Positions 44,655-53,998 of a DNA stretch of 64,000 nt are shown here, one piece after another (position 1 is the first letter of the stretch; each line of letters starts with the position of its first letter). The position numbers and the translations under genes were made by a program. The notes beneath the pieces were generated by a model that did not search any database, was not told where the DNA came from, and worked only from the letters and a program-made list of their open reading frames with translations. Source of the DNA: Sphingobacterium tabacisoli (lineage in GTDB: Bacteria > Bacteroidota > Bacteroidia > Sphingobacteriales > Sphingobacteriaceae); contig NZ_JAEQMU010000005.1 of NCBI RefSeq assembly GCF_017908035.1, positions 310,001-374,000 on the forward strand. The letters are read 5' to 3'.

Positions 44655-46043
44655 TTATCCGAAAAGAGCGTTAAAGAGATTTTCTAAAGTAGCCATAGGA
44701 CTAATGGCGATATTATACTTTTTAGCGTCCAGACCCTTCACATTATACTTAGAAATAAATATTCCGTCAAACCCCAGCTTCTCCGCTTCTGCAATACGCT
44801 GTTCTATACGGTTTACAGCACGGATTTCTCCAGATAGGCCCACCTCTCCTGCAAAAGTAACCTGAGAAGGCAACGGGATATCCTGCTGTGACGAGATCAG
44901 TGCTGCTATCACCGCCAGATCAATCGCCGGATCCTCTACCCGAAGTCCGCCAGCTATATTTAAAAACACATCCTGAGCACTCAGGCGAAAGCCGAACCGC
45001 TTTTCCAACACCGCCAGTAACATGCTCAATCGCTTACTATCAAAGCCCGTAGCTGTTCGTTGTGGCGTCCCGAATGCAGAATTGCTCACCAAAGCCTGCA
45101 CCTCGATCATTAAAGGACGTACCCCTTCCAGCATGGCGGCAACCGCGACTCCACTGACTGGGCTTTCCCGTTGGGACAACATAATCTCCGAAGGATTCGA
45201 TACCTCCCGAAGTCCAGCCCCCTGCATCTCATAAATACCCAATTCGGATGACGAACCAAACCTGTTTTTTACAGACCGTAATATTCGATACACATGATTT
45301 CGGTCTCCTTCAAACTGTAGCACGGTATCTACCATATGCTCCAGGACCTTGGGACCTGCGATAGAACCATCTTTTGTGATATGCCCAACGATTAATACCG
45401 GAGTATTTGTTTCTTTGGCAAACCGTAGTAACTCTGCTGTACATTCACGAACCTGTGAAACCGAACCTGGAGCAGACTCTATCTGCGAAGAATGCAACGT
45501 CTGAATCGAATCAATTACTACGACATTCGGCTTTACCACTTCAATCTGTTTGAATATATTTTGTGTGCTACTTTCAGTAAGGATATAGCAGTTTGCTTTT
45601 GAAGATTGAGATAAGCGCTCGGCACGCATCTTGATTTGTTGCTCGCTCTCCTCTCCCGAGATATAAAGCGTTTTTACTGCAGGCAAGGACAGCGCTAATT
45701 GCAACATCAATGTAGATTTACCGATGCCCGGCTCTCCACCAATAAGTACTAAGGAGCCCGGAACAATCCCGCCTCCCAATACTCGATTAAATTCCTTATC
45801 CGGGGTTAATATCCGCTGTTCTTCAGAATAAACAATCTCATGGATGATTGCCGCTTTGTTAGTCCGCTTAGTAGTGGCAGTACCTGCCGTAGTACTACGC
45901 CATTCCGGTACTCTCGATGAAGCAGGGGTAACTACTTCTTCCACAAAAGAATTCCATTGTTTACAAGACGGACATTGCCCCATCCACTTTGGGGATTCAT
46001 ACCCACAGGACTGACAGAAATATGCTGATTTTGACTTAGCCAT
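44655..46043 (-). CDS. radA: DNA repair protein RadA (Sms)
   Basis: A 462-residue RecA-like helicase that extends branches during homologous recombination. Four Cys near the N-terminus (CQSCGYESPKWMGQCPSC) bind zinc. Walker A LIGGEPGIGKSTLMLQL is at about residue 95; the family KNRFG motif is in RSVKNRFGSSSELG. The C-terminal Lon-like domain includes LNIAGGLRVEDPAIDLAVIA and FAGEVGLSGEIRAV. Full length, in its own unit, divergent from the sigma factor at 46117 by 73 bp. Confidence 0.97.
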   Translation of the reverse strand: MAKSKSAYFCQSCGYESPKWMGQCPSCKQWNSFVEEVVTPASSRVPEWRSTTAGTATTKRTNKAAIIHEIVYSEEQRILTPDKEFNRVLGGGIVPGSLVLIGGEPGIGKSTLMLQLALSLPAVKTLYISGEESEQQIKMRAERLSQSSKANCYILTESSTQNIFKQIEVVKPNVVVIDSIQTLHSSQIESAPGSVSQVRECTAELLRFAKETNTPVLIVGHITKDGSIAGPKVLEHMVDTVLQFEGDRNHVYRILRSVKNRFGSSSELGIYEMQGAGLREVSNPSEIMLSQRESPVSGVAVAAMLEGVRPLMIEVQALVSNSAFGTPQRTATGFDSKRLSMLLAVLEKRFGFRLSAQDVFLNIAGGLRVEDPAIDLAVIAALISSQQDIPLPSQVTFAGEVGLSGEIRAVNRIEQRIAEAEKLGFDGIFISKYNVKGLDAKKYNIAISPMATLENLFNALFG

Positions 46044-46116
46044 TGAGCTAAATTAGTAAAAACCTTACATTACATGTAACAATATCTTCTTAATTTCGAC
46101 ATATCAGCATACACCA

Positions 46117-46623
46117 ATGAACAAAAACAAGGAAATAGAATTTGTGGGCCTTTTGGAACAACACCAAAATATCCTTCACAAGATCTGTAAGCTATATGCT
46201 ACGGACTTGAATGCGCACAAAGATCTATTCCAGGAGATGGTCATTCAGCTTTGGAGATCCTATCCGACATTCAAAGGCGAGGCCAAATTTACAACATGGG
46301 CCTATCGCGTAGCATTGAATACCGCGATCTCCCTATATCGGGGTACAAAACGAAAAATCACAACCGTAGACTGGGATAATTCGCTACAGAATATACGCTA
46401 CGAAGAGTATGACACCGAACAGGAAGAACAATTAAAAACACTTTATACCGCTGTCCGACAACTCAATGATATCGAAAAAGCATTAGTTTACATGTACCTC
46501 GAAGACAAAGATTACGCCGAGATATCGGACACACTGGGTATCAGCGAAGTCAACGCGCGTGTCAAAATGAACCGGATAAAAACAAAATTGAAAAACATGA
46601 TAGATCAGAATGGAGGTTATTAA
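46117..46623 (+). CDS. ECF-type RNA polymerase sigma factor
   Basis: A 168-residue sigma factor. Region 2 spans about 10-75 (LLEQHQNILHKICKLYATDL, DLFQEMVIQLWRSYPTFKGE, FTTWAYRVALNTAISLYRG), and region 4 about 110-165 (YMYLEDKDYAEISDTLGISE, VNARVKMNRIKTKLKNM). It lacks region 3, as ECF sigmas do. The next gene starts within its stop codon (TAATG at 46623), so translation is coupled to the membrane protein encoded there. Regulon unknown; no adjacent anti-sigma domain was recognised. Confidence 0.95.
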   Translation: MNKNKEIEFVGLLEQHQNILHKICKLYATDLNAHKDLFQEMVIQLWRSYPTFKGEAKFTTWAYRVALNTAISLYRGTKRKITTVDWDNSLQNIRYEEYDTEQEEQLKTLYTAVRQLNDIEKALVYMYLEDKDYAEISDTLGISEVNARVKMNRIKTKLKNMIDQNGGY

Positions 46624-47240
46624 TGGATGGACTAGATTTATTAAAAAAGCACTGGAATGCCGACAAACAATTCCCACAGATTGATAGTAGCGAGATTCGC
46701 ATCATGTTACGCCGTAGCTCTTCTTCTATCGTTCGATGGATATTCTTTATCTGTTGCCTAGAATTTACGCTATGGTTAGCACTCTCTCTTTTCTTGCCGG
46801 TAGAAAAAGAAAATTTACTTTTTTTCCAGATTACTGACGGTATCTATAATATTGTATTTTACGCCTGTATCTTCTATTTTATCTTTCAGTTTTACACCTT
46901 ACTCGTTCAGATAAAAAGCACCAATAATACACGCAAACTTATGGAGAGTATCTTAGCAGTACGGAACAACGCCCATCGGTATATTCGCTTTAACCTTCTG
47001 GCCGCTTATGCTGCTTTCGGCTTACAGCTTATTCAATTGATTGCCAAAGAATACCTTAAAGGGGAACCATGGGGCAGTATGATCTTCTTTATCATGTTGG
47101 CGTCAATTCTCTTTGTGGCGTTCGGTCTGTTATTCGTTTGGCTCTACAAACTCTATTTTAAAGTTATATATGGCTTCTTATTAAAACGATTGAACAACAA
47201 CTACGAGGAGTTGACACGGCTGGAAAAAGAGGACATCTAA
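46623..47240 (+). CDS. Membrane protein coupled to the ECF sigma factor
   Basis: A 205-residue protein. The N-terminal 25-residue cytoplasmic segment (MDGLDLLKKHWNADKQFPQ) is followed by four helices (about 37-58, 68-92, 122-140, 155-178) and a charged tail (NNNYEELTRLEKEDI). Such LLKKHWN-type proteins follow ECF sigma factors in several Bacteroidota, and by position they are candidate membrane-bound anti-sigma or signal proteins; no ZAS zinc motif is present. It overlaps the sigma factor gene by one base. It is convergent with the M19 dipeptidase across a 10-bp gap. Confidence 0.85.
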   Translation: MDGLDLLKKHWNADKQFPQIDSSEIRIMLRRSSSSIVRWIFFICCLEFTLWLALSLFLPVEKENLLFFQITDGIYNIVFYACIFYFIFQFYTLLVQIKSTNNTRKLMESILAVRNNAHRYIRFNLLAAYAAFGLQLIQLIAKEYLKGEPWGSMIFFIMLASILFVAFGLLFVWLYKLYFKVIYGFLLKRLNNNYEELTRLEKEDI

Positions 47241-47250
47241 TGCACCATAG

Positions 47251-48399
47251 TTATTCATTCTCCTTTAGAATGCGTAAAAAATTCAACCCCATGATCTTAG
47301 CAACATCCTCTTCACTATAGCCCCGTTCCAGCAAAGCTTTGGTCAGATTGGGTAATTTGGAAACATCCTCTAGATCCTGCGGAGGAGCTTCTATACCATC
47401 ATAATCCGAGCCAACTGCAACATGATCTATTCCAACTTTCTCTACCAGATAATCGATATGATCCAATAATTTGGACAACGGAGCCGTCACCTCATACTGT
47501 TGCTCTTTTGTGAGTTTGGCAAACTGTTCCCAGGTAGATATTTCTTTATTTATCGACCCTACATGCTTTATATACGCCTCTTTTAGTCGGGTTTCATAAT
47601 CCGCATCTAAAAATCCTGCGTAAAAGTTAACGCCAACAACACCCCCATTTTTCTTCAATGCTTCCAGTTGCTGATCATCCAGATTTCTAGAATGTGGAGT
47701 GAGCGCTGCGGCATTACTATGTGACACTAAAATCGGTTTTGTACTAACCTCTAACACGTCATAAAACAGCTTTTTACTACCATGCGAGAGATCCACCATC
47801 ATTCCCAATTCATTCATTTTTCGAATGATGGTCTTCCCATTCCTCGACAGCCCACGCTGCCGAGGCAAGGGCTTTCCATCTTCAATAGCGGCAGCGGTTG
47901 CCCAAGGCAGGTTATAATTCCAGGTCAATGTTAAATAACGAGCTCCCCGATCATATAGTTTTTCCAGATTGGAGATACTTGATTCGATCATATTACCTCC
48001 TTCAACACCTATCAAAGCGGCTATTTTTCCCTCCTTATAGATCTTCTCGATATCTGCTGTCCCCTTTGCTAATGCTATTCGATCCGGATTCTGGGCGATC
48101 ACTCTCTCTAGCGCATCGATTTGATCGTTTGCGTGTCTAAAGGCCCCCTTCCGCCAACGTTTATCATCCGACCAGACAGCAAAAACCTGCACATCGACAC
48201 CGCCTTCCATCAACCTAGGAATATCAGTATGTCCGCTCTGCAGACGCTTGCCAATATCCTCACCCTTCAAAATACTTGTAATAATCACATCATTATGCCC
48301 ATCAACAACCAAAATCCGACGATGTATCGCCTCATAGTCTTGGGCCAATCCTACGGTGGCGAACCCGAACAGGCATAAAAAGCTCAATACATTTCTCAT
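47251..48399 (-). CDS. Membrane dipeptidase (peptidase family M19)
   Basis: A 382-residue exported metal-dependent dipeptidase. A signal peptide ends at TVGLAQD (residue 19). Metal ligands are in VVDGHNDVIITS, the bridging Glu in LIGVEGGNMIES, and His in MVDLSHGSKKLF and ILVSHSNAAALTPHSRNL; IDHVAVGSDYDGI carries the substrate Asp. The enzyme cleaves X-D/L dipeptides and some peptidoglycan dipeptides. It starts four bases inside the 3' end of the serine hydrolase gene (ATGA at 48399-48396), so the two are translationally coupled and probably handle cell-wall peptides together. Confidence 0.95.
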   Translation of the reverse strand: MRNVLSFLCLFGFATVGLAQDYEAIHRRILVVDGHNDVIITSILKGEDIGKRLQSGHTDIPRLMEGGVDVQVFAVWSDDKRWRKGAFRHANDQIDALERVIAQNPDRIALAKGTADIEKIYKEGKIAALIGVEGGNMIESSISNLEKLYDRGARYLTLTWNYNLPWATAAAIEDGKPLPRQRGLSRNGKTIIRKMNELGMMVDLSHGSKKLFYDVLEVSTKPILVSHSNAAALTPHSRNLDDQQLEALKKNGGVVGVNFYAGFLDADYETRLKEAYIKHVGSINKEISTWEQFAKLTKEQQYEVTAPLSKLLDHIDYLVEKVGIDHVAVGSDYDGIEAPPQDLEDVSKLPNLTKALLERGYSEEDVAKIMGLNFLRILKENE

Positions 48400-50135
48400 T
48401 TTGCTTCGTTTATAGTTTCATAGATCGCATCCAATATACGCCCTCGTATGCTCAGATCCGACAACTTATTTGAAACCTGCGGATGCACTCGATTAGATAA
48501 GAATATATAGGTCAACTGATGCTTCGGGTCGACCCAGATACAAGTACCCGTGTATCCTGTATGTCCGAAAACAGAGGCATTAGCCAATCTGGAAGGATAT
48601 TCTTTCTTTGGATCCGAATCTGCTCTATCAAAACCTAATCCTCTACGGCTAGTTTTGGACTGTTTGGAGGTAAACAAGTCGACCGTAGCCGGCTTAAAGT
48701 AACGTGTACCACCGTACTCCCCCCTATTGAGCAAAAGTTGACCATAGATAGCTAGGTCATTGGCCGTCGAGAACAATCCCGCATGTCCAGCTACCCCACC
48801 TGCCATTGCAGCTCCCTGATCATGTACATATCCCTCCAACAACACTTTTCTAAAAGAAGTATCATTTTCCGTAGGGATAATTCTATATTTTTCGAATCGC
48901 TCTCTGGGATTATAGCCTGCTGTCTTCATGCCTATAGGTCGATATAGTATCTGCTGTACGTATTCGTCCATAGGTATAGCGGTCTCATGCTCTGCGACCT
49001 CTTTCATCACATACATACTGATATCTGAATAGACATAATCACCAATCGGCTTGACGGCCGAGCTCAACATCTCGGGCCACATTACATCTCTGTAATAATT
49101 ATTTATCAAATACGCATTGTCCGCTACTTTCGTTTGATGTGTCTCAGAAGGAGTCTTTTGGAGATCCCCAGGTTTCAAATGGCGATAGAAAGGAATAAAA
49201 GGAGTAAAACCGGCTTCATGCAGCAAAACCGTACGCAACGAGATATTCGCCTTATTGCTAGCTTTAGCTTGCCATAAATAATGTCCCATTGTACTATCCA
49301 AGTTGATAATCCCCTTTTCCTGAAGCTGCATAATGACAGGTGTAGTCCCTGCAATCTTGCTCACCGAAGCGAGATCAAAGATATCGTTTATTACTGTCGG
49401 TCTTTGTTTGTCATAGGTATGTGTGCCGTAGGCTTTTTCAAAGATAACCTGTCCATTCTTGACTGCCATGACCACCATCCCGGGCGCTGCCTTCTCACGA
49501 ATAGCCTCGCTGGCAATAAGGTCTATTTTTTTTGTCATCTTCGCTATATCAAGTCCTGATCCCTCTCCTAGTGTATACTGTAGCCGGGTCTGCTCCGTTC
49601 GATTACTCAGATTGCCTTCCGTAATCGCCAATCCACCAAAGACACTCATCGCCATATTTCGCTGCGCGATTTCAGAAAAGGACGGATAGCCAAGCTCCGT
49701 AACGCGCCCTCCTAATAACGGCGACCATTGAGGCAGGCTCCTTTCAGCATCCCCAAATCGACAAAGAATAATATTCTTGCGATTGACCAAAGACTGTCTC
49801 AGCATATACAACATCTCTTTGCTAAGGTCTGTCTCTGTCCCTGCTACAATAATCGTATTGAAGTATTTCGTCTGTTCATCATACTTGGAGAAATCAAAGG
49901 AAGCAATAGCAGCATAACGCTCCAGTTGCTGAATAAAGGTGGAGTACTTCTGCAAATCAGGAGTTACAACTGCAATCTTTGTTTCGTCCAGACGTCCCAG
50001 AGGAACAGCATGTTCTTTATTAAATAACAGCTGTGTTTTATTTAGAACAGTTTGTTTATACTGTGCATTGACCAAACCTATACACAGTAGAAAAAATAGG
50101 AAAAGTCCAAAGGGTTTTATTGATAATTGATTCAT
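48396..50135 (-). CDS. Serine hydrolase: GH3 C-terminal-like domain fused to a class C beta-lactamase domain
   Basis: A 579-residue exported enzyme with the start at 50135 (MNQLSIKPFG); the ATG at 50204 would precede the signal peptide by 23 residues. After LVNAQYK (about 25), residues about 30-190 resemble the C-terminal domain of GH3 beta-N-acetylglucosaminidases (LLFNKEHAVPLGRLDETKIAV, FNTIIVAGTETD). The beta-lactamase/esterase domain has SxxK in DLASVSKIAGTTP, a YSD motif in VYSDISMYVM, and FGHTGYTGTCIW. The GH3 catalytic domain normally in front of this pair is missing. First gene of an operon with the M19 dipeptidase; possible peptidoglycan remodelling. Confidence 0.88.
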   Translation of the reverse strand: MNQLSIKPFGLFLFFLLCIGLVNAQYKQTVLNKTQLLFNKEHAVPLGRLDETKIAVVTPDLQKYSTFIQQLERYAAIASFDFSKYDEQTKYFNTIIVAGTETDLSKEMLYMLRQSLVNRKNIILCRFGDAERSLPQWSPLLGGRVTELGYPSFSEIAQRNMAMSVFGGLAITEGNLSNRTEQTRLQYTLGEGSGLDIAKMTKKIDLIASEAIREKAAPGMVVMAVKNGQVIFEKAYGTHTYDKQRPTVINDIFDLASVSKIAGTTPVIMQLQEKGIINLDSTMGHYLWQAKASNKANISLRTVLLHEAGFTPFIPFYRHLKPGDLQKTPSETHQTKVADNAYLINNYYRDVMWPEMLSSAVKPIGDYVYSDISMYVMKEVAEHETAIPMDEYVQQILYRPIGMKTAGYNPRERFEKYRIIPTENDTSFRKVLLEGYVHDQGAAMAGGVAGHAGLFSTANDLAIYGQLLLNRGEYGGTRYFKPATVDLFTSKQSKTSRRGLGFDRADSDPKKEYPSRLANASVFGHTGYTGTCIWVDPKHQLTYIFLSNRVHPQVSNKLSDLSIRGRILDAIYETINEAK

Positions 50136-50463
50136 GACAATAAGGTTTCTAAAGTAAATATATGCAAAAACCGCACAAAACCGCAACATTAATAAAGAAA
50201 CCACCTTTCTCTCACCGAATCAATGCTTTCAATGAGCTTGGTACAGATTGGCACCAACGAGGGATCATATTTCTAGTCAACAGGGATTTAACAGGGACTT
50301 TATTCGGACTTAATAGGGACTTCATTCGGATAGATCCGAATAATCTCCGTTTTATTTCCGATTTAAATTCGTTTTAATTACTTTTTAAATAATAAGTAGT
50401 ACCAAACTTGCCCTCCTGCTGATTCCTGTCCTATACATCAAAGTTTTTATTTACCTTTGATTT
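50136..50463. other. Divergent intergenic region with imperfect repeats upstream of xseA
   Basis: 328 bp without a gene. Two 16-bp copies AGGGACTTNATTCGGA (50293-50308 and 50315-50330, one mismatch, period 22) are preceded by a partial copy at 50282 and overlap a perfect palindrome ATTCGGAT-AG-ATCCGAAT (50324-50341). TACCTTTG (50452-50459) matches the -7 box only four bases before the xseA ATG. Confidence 0.7.
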
Positions 50464-51720
50464 ATGCCTGAAGTGGTTGAAGACAAAACTATTTTTTCGC
50501 TTTTAGAGGTAACGAAAAGCATACAACGAACGATTGCAGATCGTTACAGGAGCTTGTATTGGATAAAAGCAGAAATGAACAAACTCAACCATTATAAGCA
50601 TTCGGGCCATTGCTATCCTGAGCTCGTCGAGAAGAAAGATGGTAAAATAGTCGCAGAAATACGGTCTATACTATGGAAGACAGATTTTGAACGAATTAAC
50701 ACTCAATTTATTCAATTACTCAACGAGCCTTTACGAGACGGTATAACGGTATTGTTTCTAGCAGGGGTGTCCTACGATCCTTTATATGGGCTCAGTCTAC
50801 GCATAGTAGATATCGACCCCACATTCGTTCTGGGTGAACTTGAAAAAGAGAAAAAGGAAAGTATAGCTAAACTACAGCAAGAGGGCATATTCGATGCCAA
50901 CAAACGATTAGCATTCCCCCTGCTCCCCAAACGGCTAGCTATAATTTCGGTTGAAACCAGTAAAGGTCTATCCGATTTCTTTAAAATCATAACACACAAC
51001 CCCTGGGGATATAAAATTGAAACAACGCTTTATCCCGCTCTTTTGCAAGGAGATAAATCCATTCCATCAATTATCCAACAACTTGCTATTATTGCGGATC
51101 ATCTTGAAAAATATGATGCCGTCGCCATCATCCGAGGTGGCGGTGGTGAAGTCGGACTCTCGAGTTATAATAATTACGCACTGTCCAAAGCAGTCGCAAT
51201 TTTCCCCATCCCCGTATTGACGGGCATAGGTCATTCGACCAATGAGACAGTCAGCGAAATGGTGGCATATAAAAATGCGATTACCCCGAGCGAACTCGCC
51301 GACTTTCTAATCCAGAAGTTTCACAACTTTTCGATCCCTGTAGAAAAGGCACAGGAAAGTATTATTTCCCTTACTCAGGAGTTTTTTTCGCTACACCGAA
51401 AAAAACTTACGGAATCGGCACAAGTACTATCCTGGAACAGTAAGCAAAAACTTGCATCCGAGGGACATCAGCTACAGATGGTATCTCAGCAGTTGAAACT
51501 ATATGGTCAACATATTCTCAAGGAGCAACAAAATGCACTGGAGGGAATCTCCCGTATTATCAATATGGCAGACCCTGAGCTTCTCTTAAAAAAGGGCTTT
51601 AGTATCACACGAATCAATGGGAGGGCTATCACCTCAAAAGAACAGATTAATGAAGGGGATATCATAGAAACGAGCTATGCCGATGGCATCCTATCGAGCA
51701 AGATCATCTCAAAAACTTAG
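50464..51720 (+). CDS. xseA: Exodeoxyribonuclease VII large subunit
   Basis: A 418-residue catalytic subunit of ExoVII, which degrades single-stranded DNA in both directions. The N-terminal OB-fold starts with FSLLEVTKSIQRTI and SLYWIKAEMNKLNHYKHSGH; the nuclease domain includes LAIISVETSKGLSDFFKII, VAIIRGGGGEVGLSSYNNY, ALSKAVAIFPIPVLTGIGHS and TPSELADFLIQKF. A long coiled coil (about 290-370) ends before LLKKGFSITRINGR. Full length. It is followed after six bases by xseB, and the -7 box is almost at the ATG, suggesting a leaderless or near-leaderless transcript. Confidence 0.97.
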   Translation: MPEVVEDKTIFSLLEVTKSIQRTIADRYRSLYWIKAEMNKLNHYKHSGHCYPELVEKKDGKIVAEIRSILWKTDFERINTQFIQLLNEPLRDGITVLFLAGVSYDPLYGLSLRIVDIDPTFVLGELEKEKKESIAKLQQEGIFDANKRLAFPLLPKRLAIISVETSKGLSDFFKIITHNPWGYKIETTLYPALLQGDKSIPSIIQQLAIIADHLEKYDAVAIIRGGGGEVGLSSYNNYALSKAVAIFPIPVLTGIGHSTNETVSEMVAYKNAITPSELADFLIQKFHNFSIPVEKAQESIISLTQEFFSLHRKKLTESAQVLSWNSKQKLASEGHQLQMVSQQLKLYGQHILKEQQNALEGISRIINMADPELLLKKGFSITRINGRAITSKEQINEGDIIETSYADGILSSKIISKT

Positions 51721-51726
51721 TTACAC

Positions 51727-51951
51727 ATGGAGTCAAACTATACATACAAGGACGCGTTCAGCGAATTACAGCAGATAGTTTCAGAAATAGAAACGGGAGA
51801 TGTCAATGTGGATGAACTAGCGGACAAAATAAAAAGGGCCTCTCAATTAATTCTGATCTGCAAAGCGAAACTAACTTCATCAGAAGAAGAGGTTAATGCC
51901 TTATTGGCCAAACTGCAAGAAACGGATCAAAGCACTTCCGAGCCCGATTAG
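51727..51951 (+). CDS. xseB: Exodeoxyribonuclease VII small subunit
   Basis: A 74-residue helical partner of XseA. The family pattern ESNYTYKDAFSELQQIVSEI and VNVDELADKIKRASQLILIC, KLTSSEEEVNALL is clear. It forms the small-subunit helical bundle that binds the XseA coiled coil and activates the complex. The gene starts six bases after xseA, showing a two-gene operon; the secreted-protein genes that start at 52088 are 136 bp further and may be a separate unit. Confidence 0.94.
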   Translation: MESNYTYKDAFSELQQIVSEIETGDVNVDELADKIKRASQLILICKAKLTSSEEEVNALLAKLQETDQSTSEPD

Positions 51952-52087
51952 AGACATAATTTGACAATAGAATTAGTTTTTAGTGGATTTGTTCCGCCCC
52001 ACTATTAAGAATTTCAGCTTATATTTGCTACTGATATTTGCCGATTTTCAGTTATTTCTGGTTTTACCTTTAGTCTTAATTTTTACT

Positions 52088-53998
52088 ATGAAGGCTTCAC
52101 ACAAACTGTTCCTCATTCTTTTGGTCTCATATCTTTCTATCTTGAATACAGTTCGGGCCCAGGAAATCATACCTTCTACCCTCGAAATAACAGACCGTTC
52201 TTTCGCTATCATTACAGACAGGAGCACCTTTGAAAAGTGTCAAAAAGAGATTCTCTCCTATCGCGATGTCATTGAATCAACACAGCTACCCGCATTGATT
52301 GTTTACCATGATTGGAAAAACCCCGAGCAACTAAAAAAAGAGTTGCAGAAGCTATATGAAACCTCCAAAATAGAAGGTGTTATCTTTATTGGAGATATAC
52401 CAGTTCCGATGGTGCTTAAAGCACAGCATCTTACCAACGTATCAACAGCTATTCCATCGGACCGCTTTTATGATGATTTCGAATTGACTTTCGATTTTCT
52501 GGAGCAGAGCAAAACGAACCCGCAGTTATTTTTTTACAATTTGGGACTATCTTCTCCCAACCGCATCAAGTCAACAATTTATTCTGCACGTCTCAAGCCC
52601 CTTACTGCTACGGACAAAAAAAACGACAAATATCAACAGATCTCCACTTATCTAAACAAAGCAATACAGGCCAGGGCACCCAAGAACAGTATTGACCAGG
52701 TCATGTCTTATGTCGCGTATCAACCACTATCTACTTGGTCATCCCAGTCCTACTTTCTAGAAGAGCAATTTCCTCAGATTTCAAAAGCAAGCACACAGTT
52801 CCAAAATTACAAGGATGACAAACAACGTCTGCTACAAGATGAAACCCTTAATCAGCTTAGAAGACATGATTTAGATATAGCCTTTATTCGTCAATATCCT
52901 CTCCCTGATGTCTCCACAATCCACCCGAATGTTACGTTGAGTATTTTTGCAGACAACCCCATAGGAAATTTTAGCGAAGCACAATATAACGCAGGCCAAT
53001 TTACATTCAGTAAAGGTGCGGCATTAGCTGCATTGGCCAATACCGTACAACCAGCTCTACATCGTCATCCCACATACCTGATAGGATCTCTAGCCATGGG
53101 CCTGAATATCGGTCAATGGGCCAAGCTGAATAATACACTTGAATCACACCTTTTCGGCGACCCAACATTTACCTTTGCTATTAGTTCTACAGATACATTA
53201 AGCAGATTTGTACACGAAAAGAACAATAAAAGACTAGTAGAGGCTTTGTCAAAAGCTAAATCTCCAGAGGGCCAAAGTTTCTTATTGAACCAACTCTCCC
53301 TTAACAATTATGACGGGTTGCCTAAACTGATCACCCAATACTACGACAATTCCAACTATACTACAGTACGTTATACCTGCATACATCTAGCCGACCAACA
53401 AGAAGAGGAAACAAGATCCGCTCTGTTTGCAAAAGGCATTAAAGACGTCGATGAGTCCATCCGCCTAGAAGTAATCCATGCCATCGCACGTATCGGAGAT
53501 CCGATATTCATCCCTGCTCTAATAGATGCTTATATAGAGAATCAACATGCAGAGGGCATACTATCCGCTATAAATATGGCACTCTACGTATTTAATAAAG
53601 ATCTGATCAAAAACATCGCTGAACAACGTTTTATGACGGCCAACAGTTTTATCGACCAGGTTAAAGAAAAAGAAAAGTTTTATGAAACTCAGTTTACAGG
53701 GATCTATTTAGAGATCGACAAGAACATTTTTGATACGAAGCCGGATAATCAACGGCAGGGAATAACGGATTTACGAACCATACACTATCATCCATCTGTA
53801 ACCCGATATCTTGAATTCGTCCGCAACAGCAAGATGCCTATAGACTTGCGGATCGCGATGCTCGAATCCCTATCCTGCTTCCGGGATTCGTACCGTAAAC
53901 AGGAGATCATCGCAGCCTGTAAAGAGTTAATGGTAGACACCAGGCATTCAAAAAGGCTACGTGATGAAGCCCGTCGAACTTTAAATAATGTAAACTAA
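52088..53998 (+). CDS. Exported C25-like pseudoprotease paralogue 1 with HEAT-like repeats
   Basis: A 636-residue protein with signal peptide (start MKASHKLFLILLV at 52088, cleaved near VRAQE); the upstream GTG frame would add an unrelated hydrophobic stretch. It aligns along its length with the peptidase at 57113-59332: FAIITDRSTFEKCQKEILSY, VIFIGDIPVPMVLKA, PSDRFYDDFELTFDF, IYSARLKP, LFGDPTFTF. The catalytic His-Gly is replaced by Tyr270-Pro (IRQYPLP) and the catalytic Cys by Asn290 (FADNPIG), so it should be inactive. Alpha-helical HEAT-like repeats cover about 400-630 (IKDVDESIRLEVIHAIARIG). It overlaps the next paralogue (TAATG). Confidence 0.82.
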   Translation: MKASHKLFLILLVSYLSILNTVRAQEIIPSTLEITDRSFAIITDRSTFEKCQKEILSYRDVIESTQLPALIVYHDWKNPEQLKKELQKLYETSKIEGVIFIGDIPVPMVLKAQHLTNVSTAIPSDRFYDDFELTFDFLEQSKTNPQLFFYNLGLSSPNRIKSTIYSARLKPLTATDKKNDKYQQISTYLNKAIQARAPKNSIDQVMSYVAYQPLSTWSSQSYFLEEQFPQISKASTQFQNYKDDKQRLLQDETLNQLRRHDLDIAFIRQYPLPDVSTIHPNVTLSIFADNPIGNFSEAQYNAGQFTFSKGAALAALANTVQPALHRHPTYLIGSLAMGLNIGQWAKLNNTLESHLFGDPTFTFAISSTDTLSRFVHEKNNKRLVEALSKAKSPEGQSFLLNQLSLNNYDGLPKLITQYYDNSNYTTVRYTCIHLADQQEEETRSALFAKGIKDVDESIRLEVIHAIARIGDPIFIPALIDAYIENQHAEGILSAINMALYVFNKDLIKNIAEQRFMTANSFIDQVKEKEKFYETQFTGIYLEIDKNIFDTKPDNQRQGITDLRTIHYHPSVTRYLEFVRNSKMPIDLRIAMLESLSCFRDSYRKQEIIAACKELMVDTRHSKRLRDEARRTLNNVN

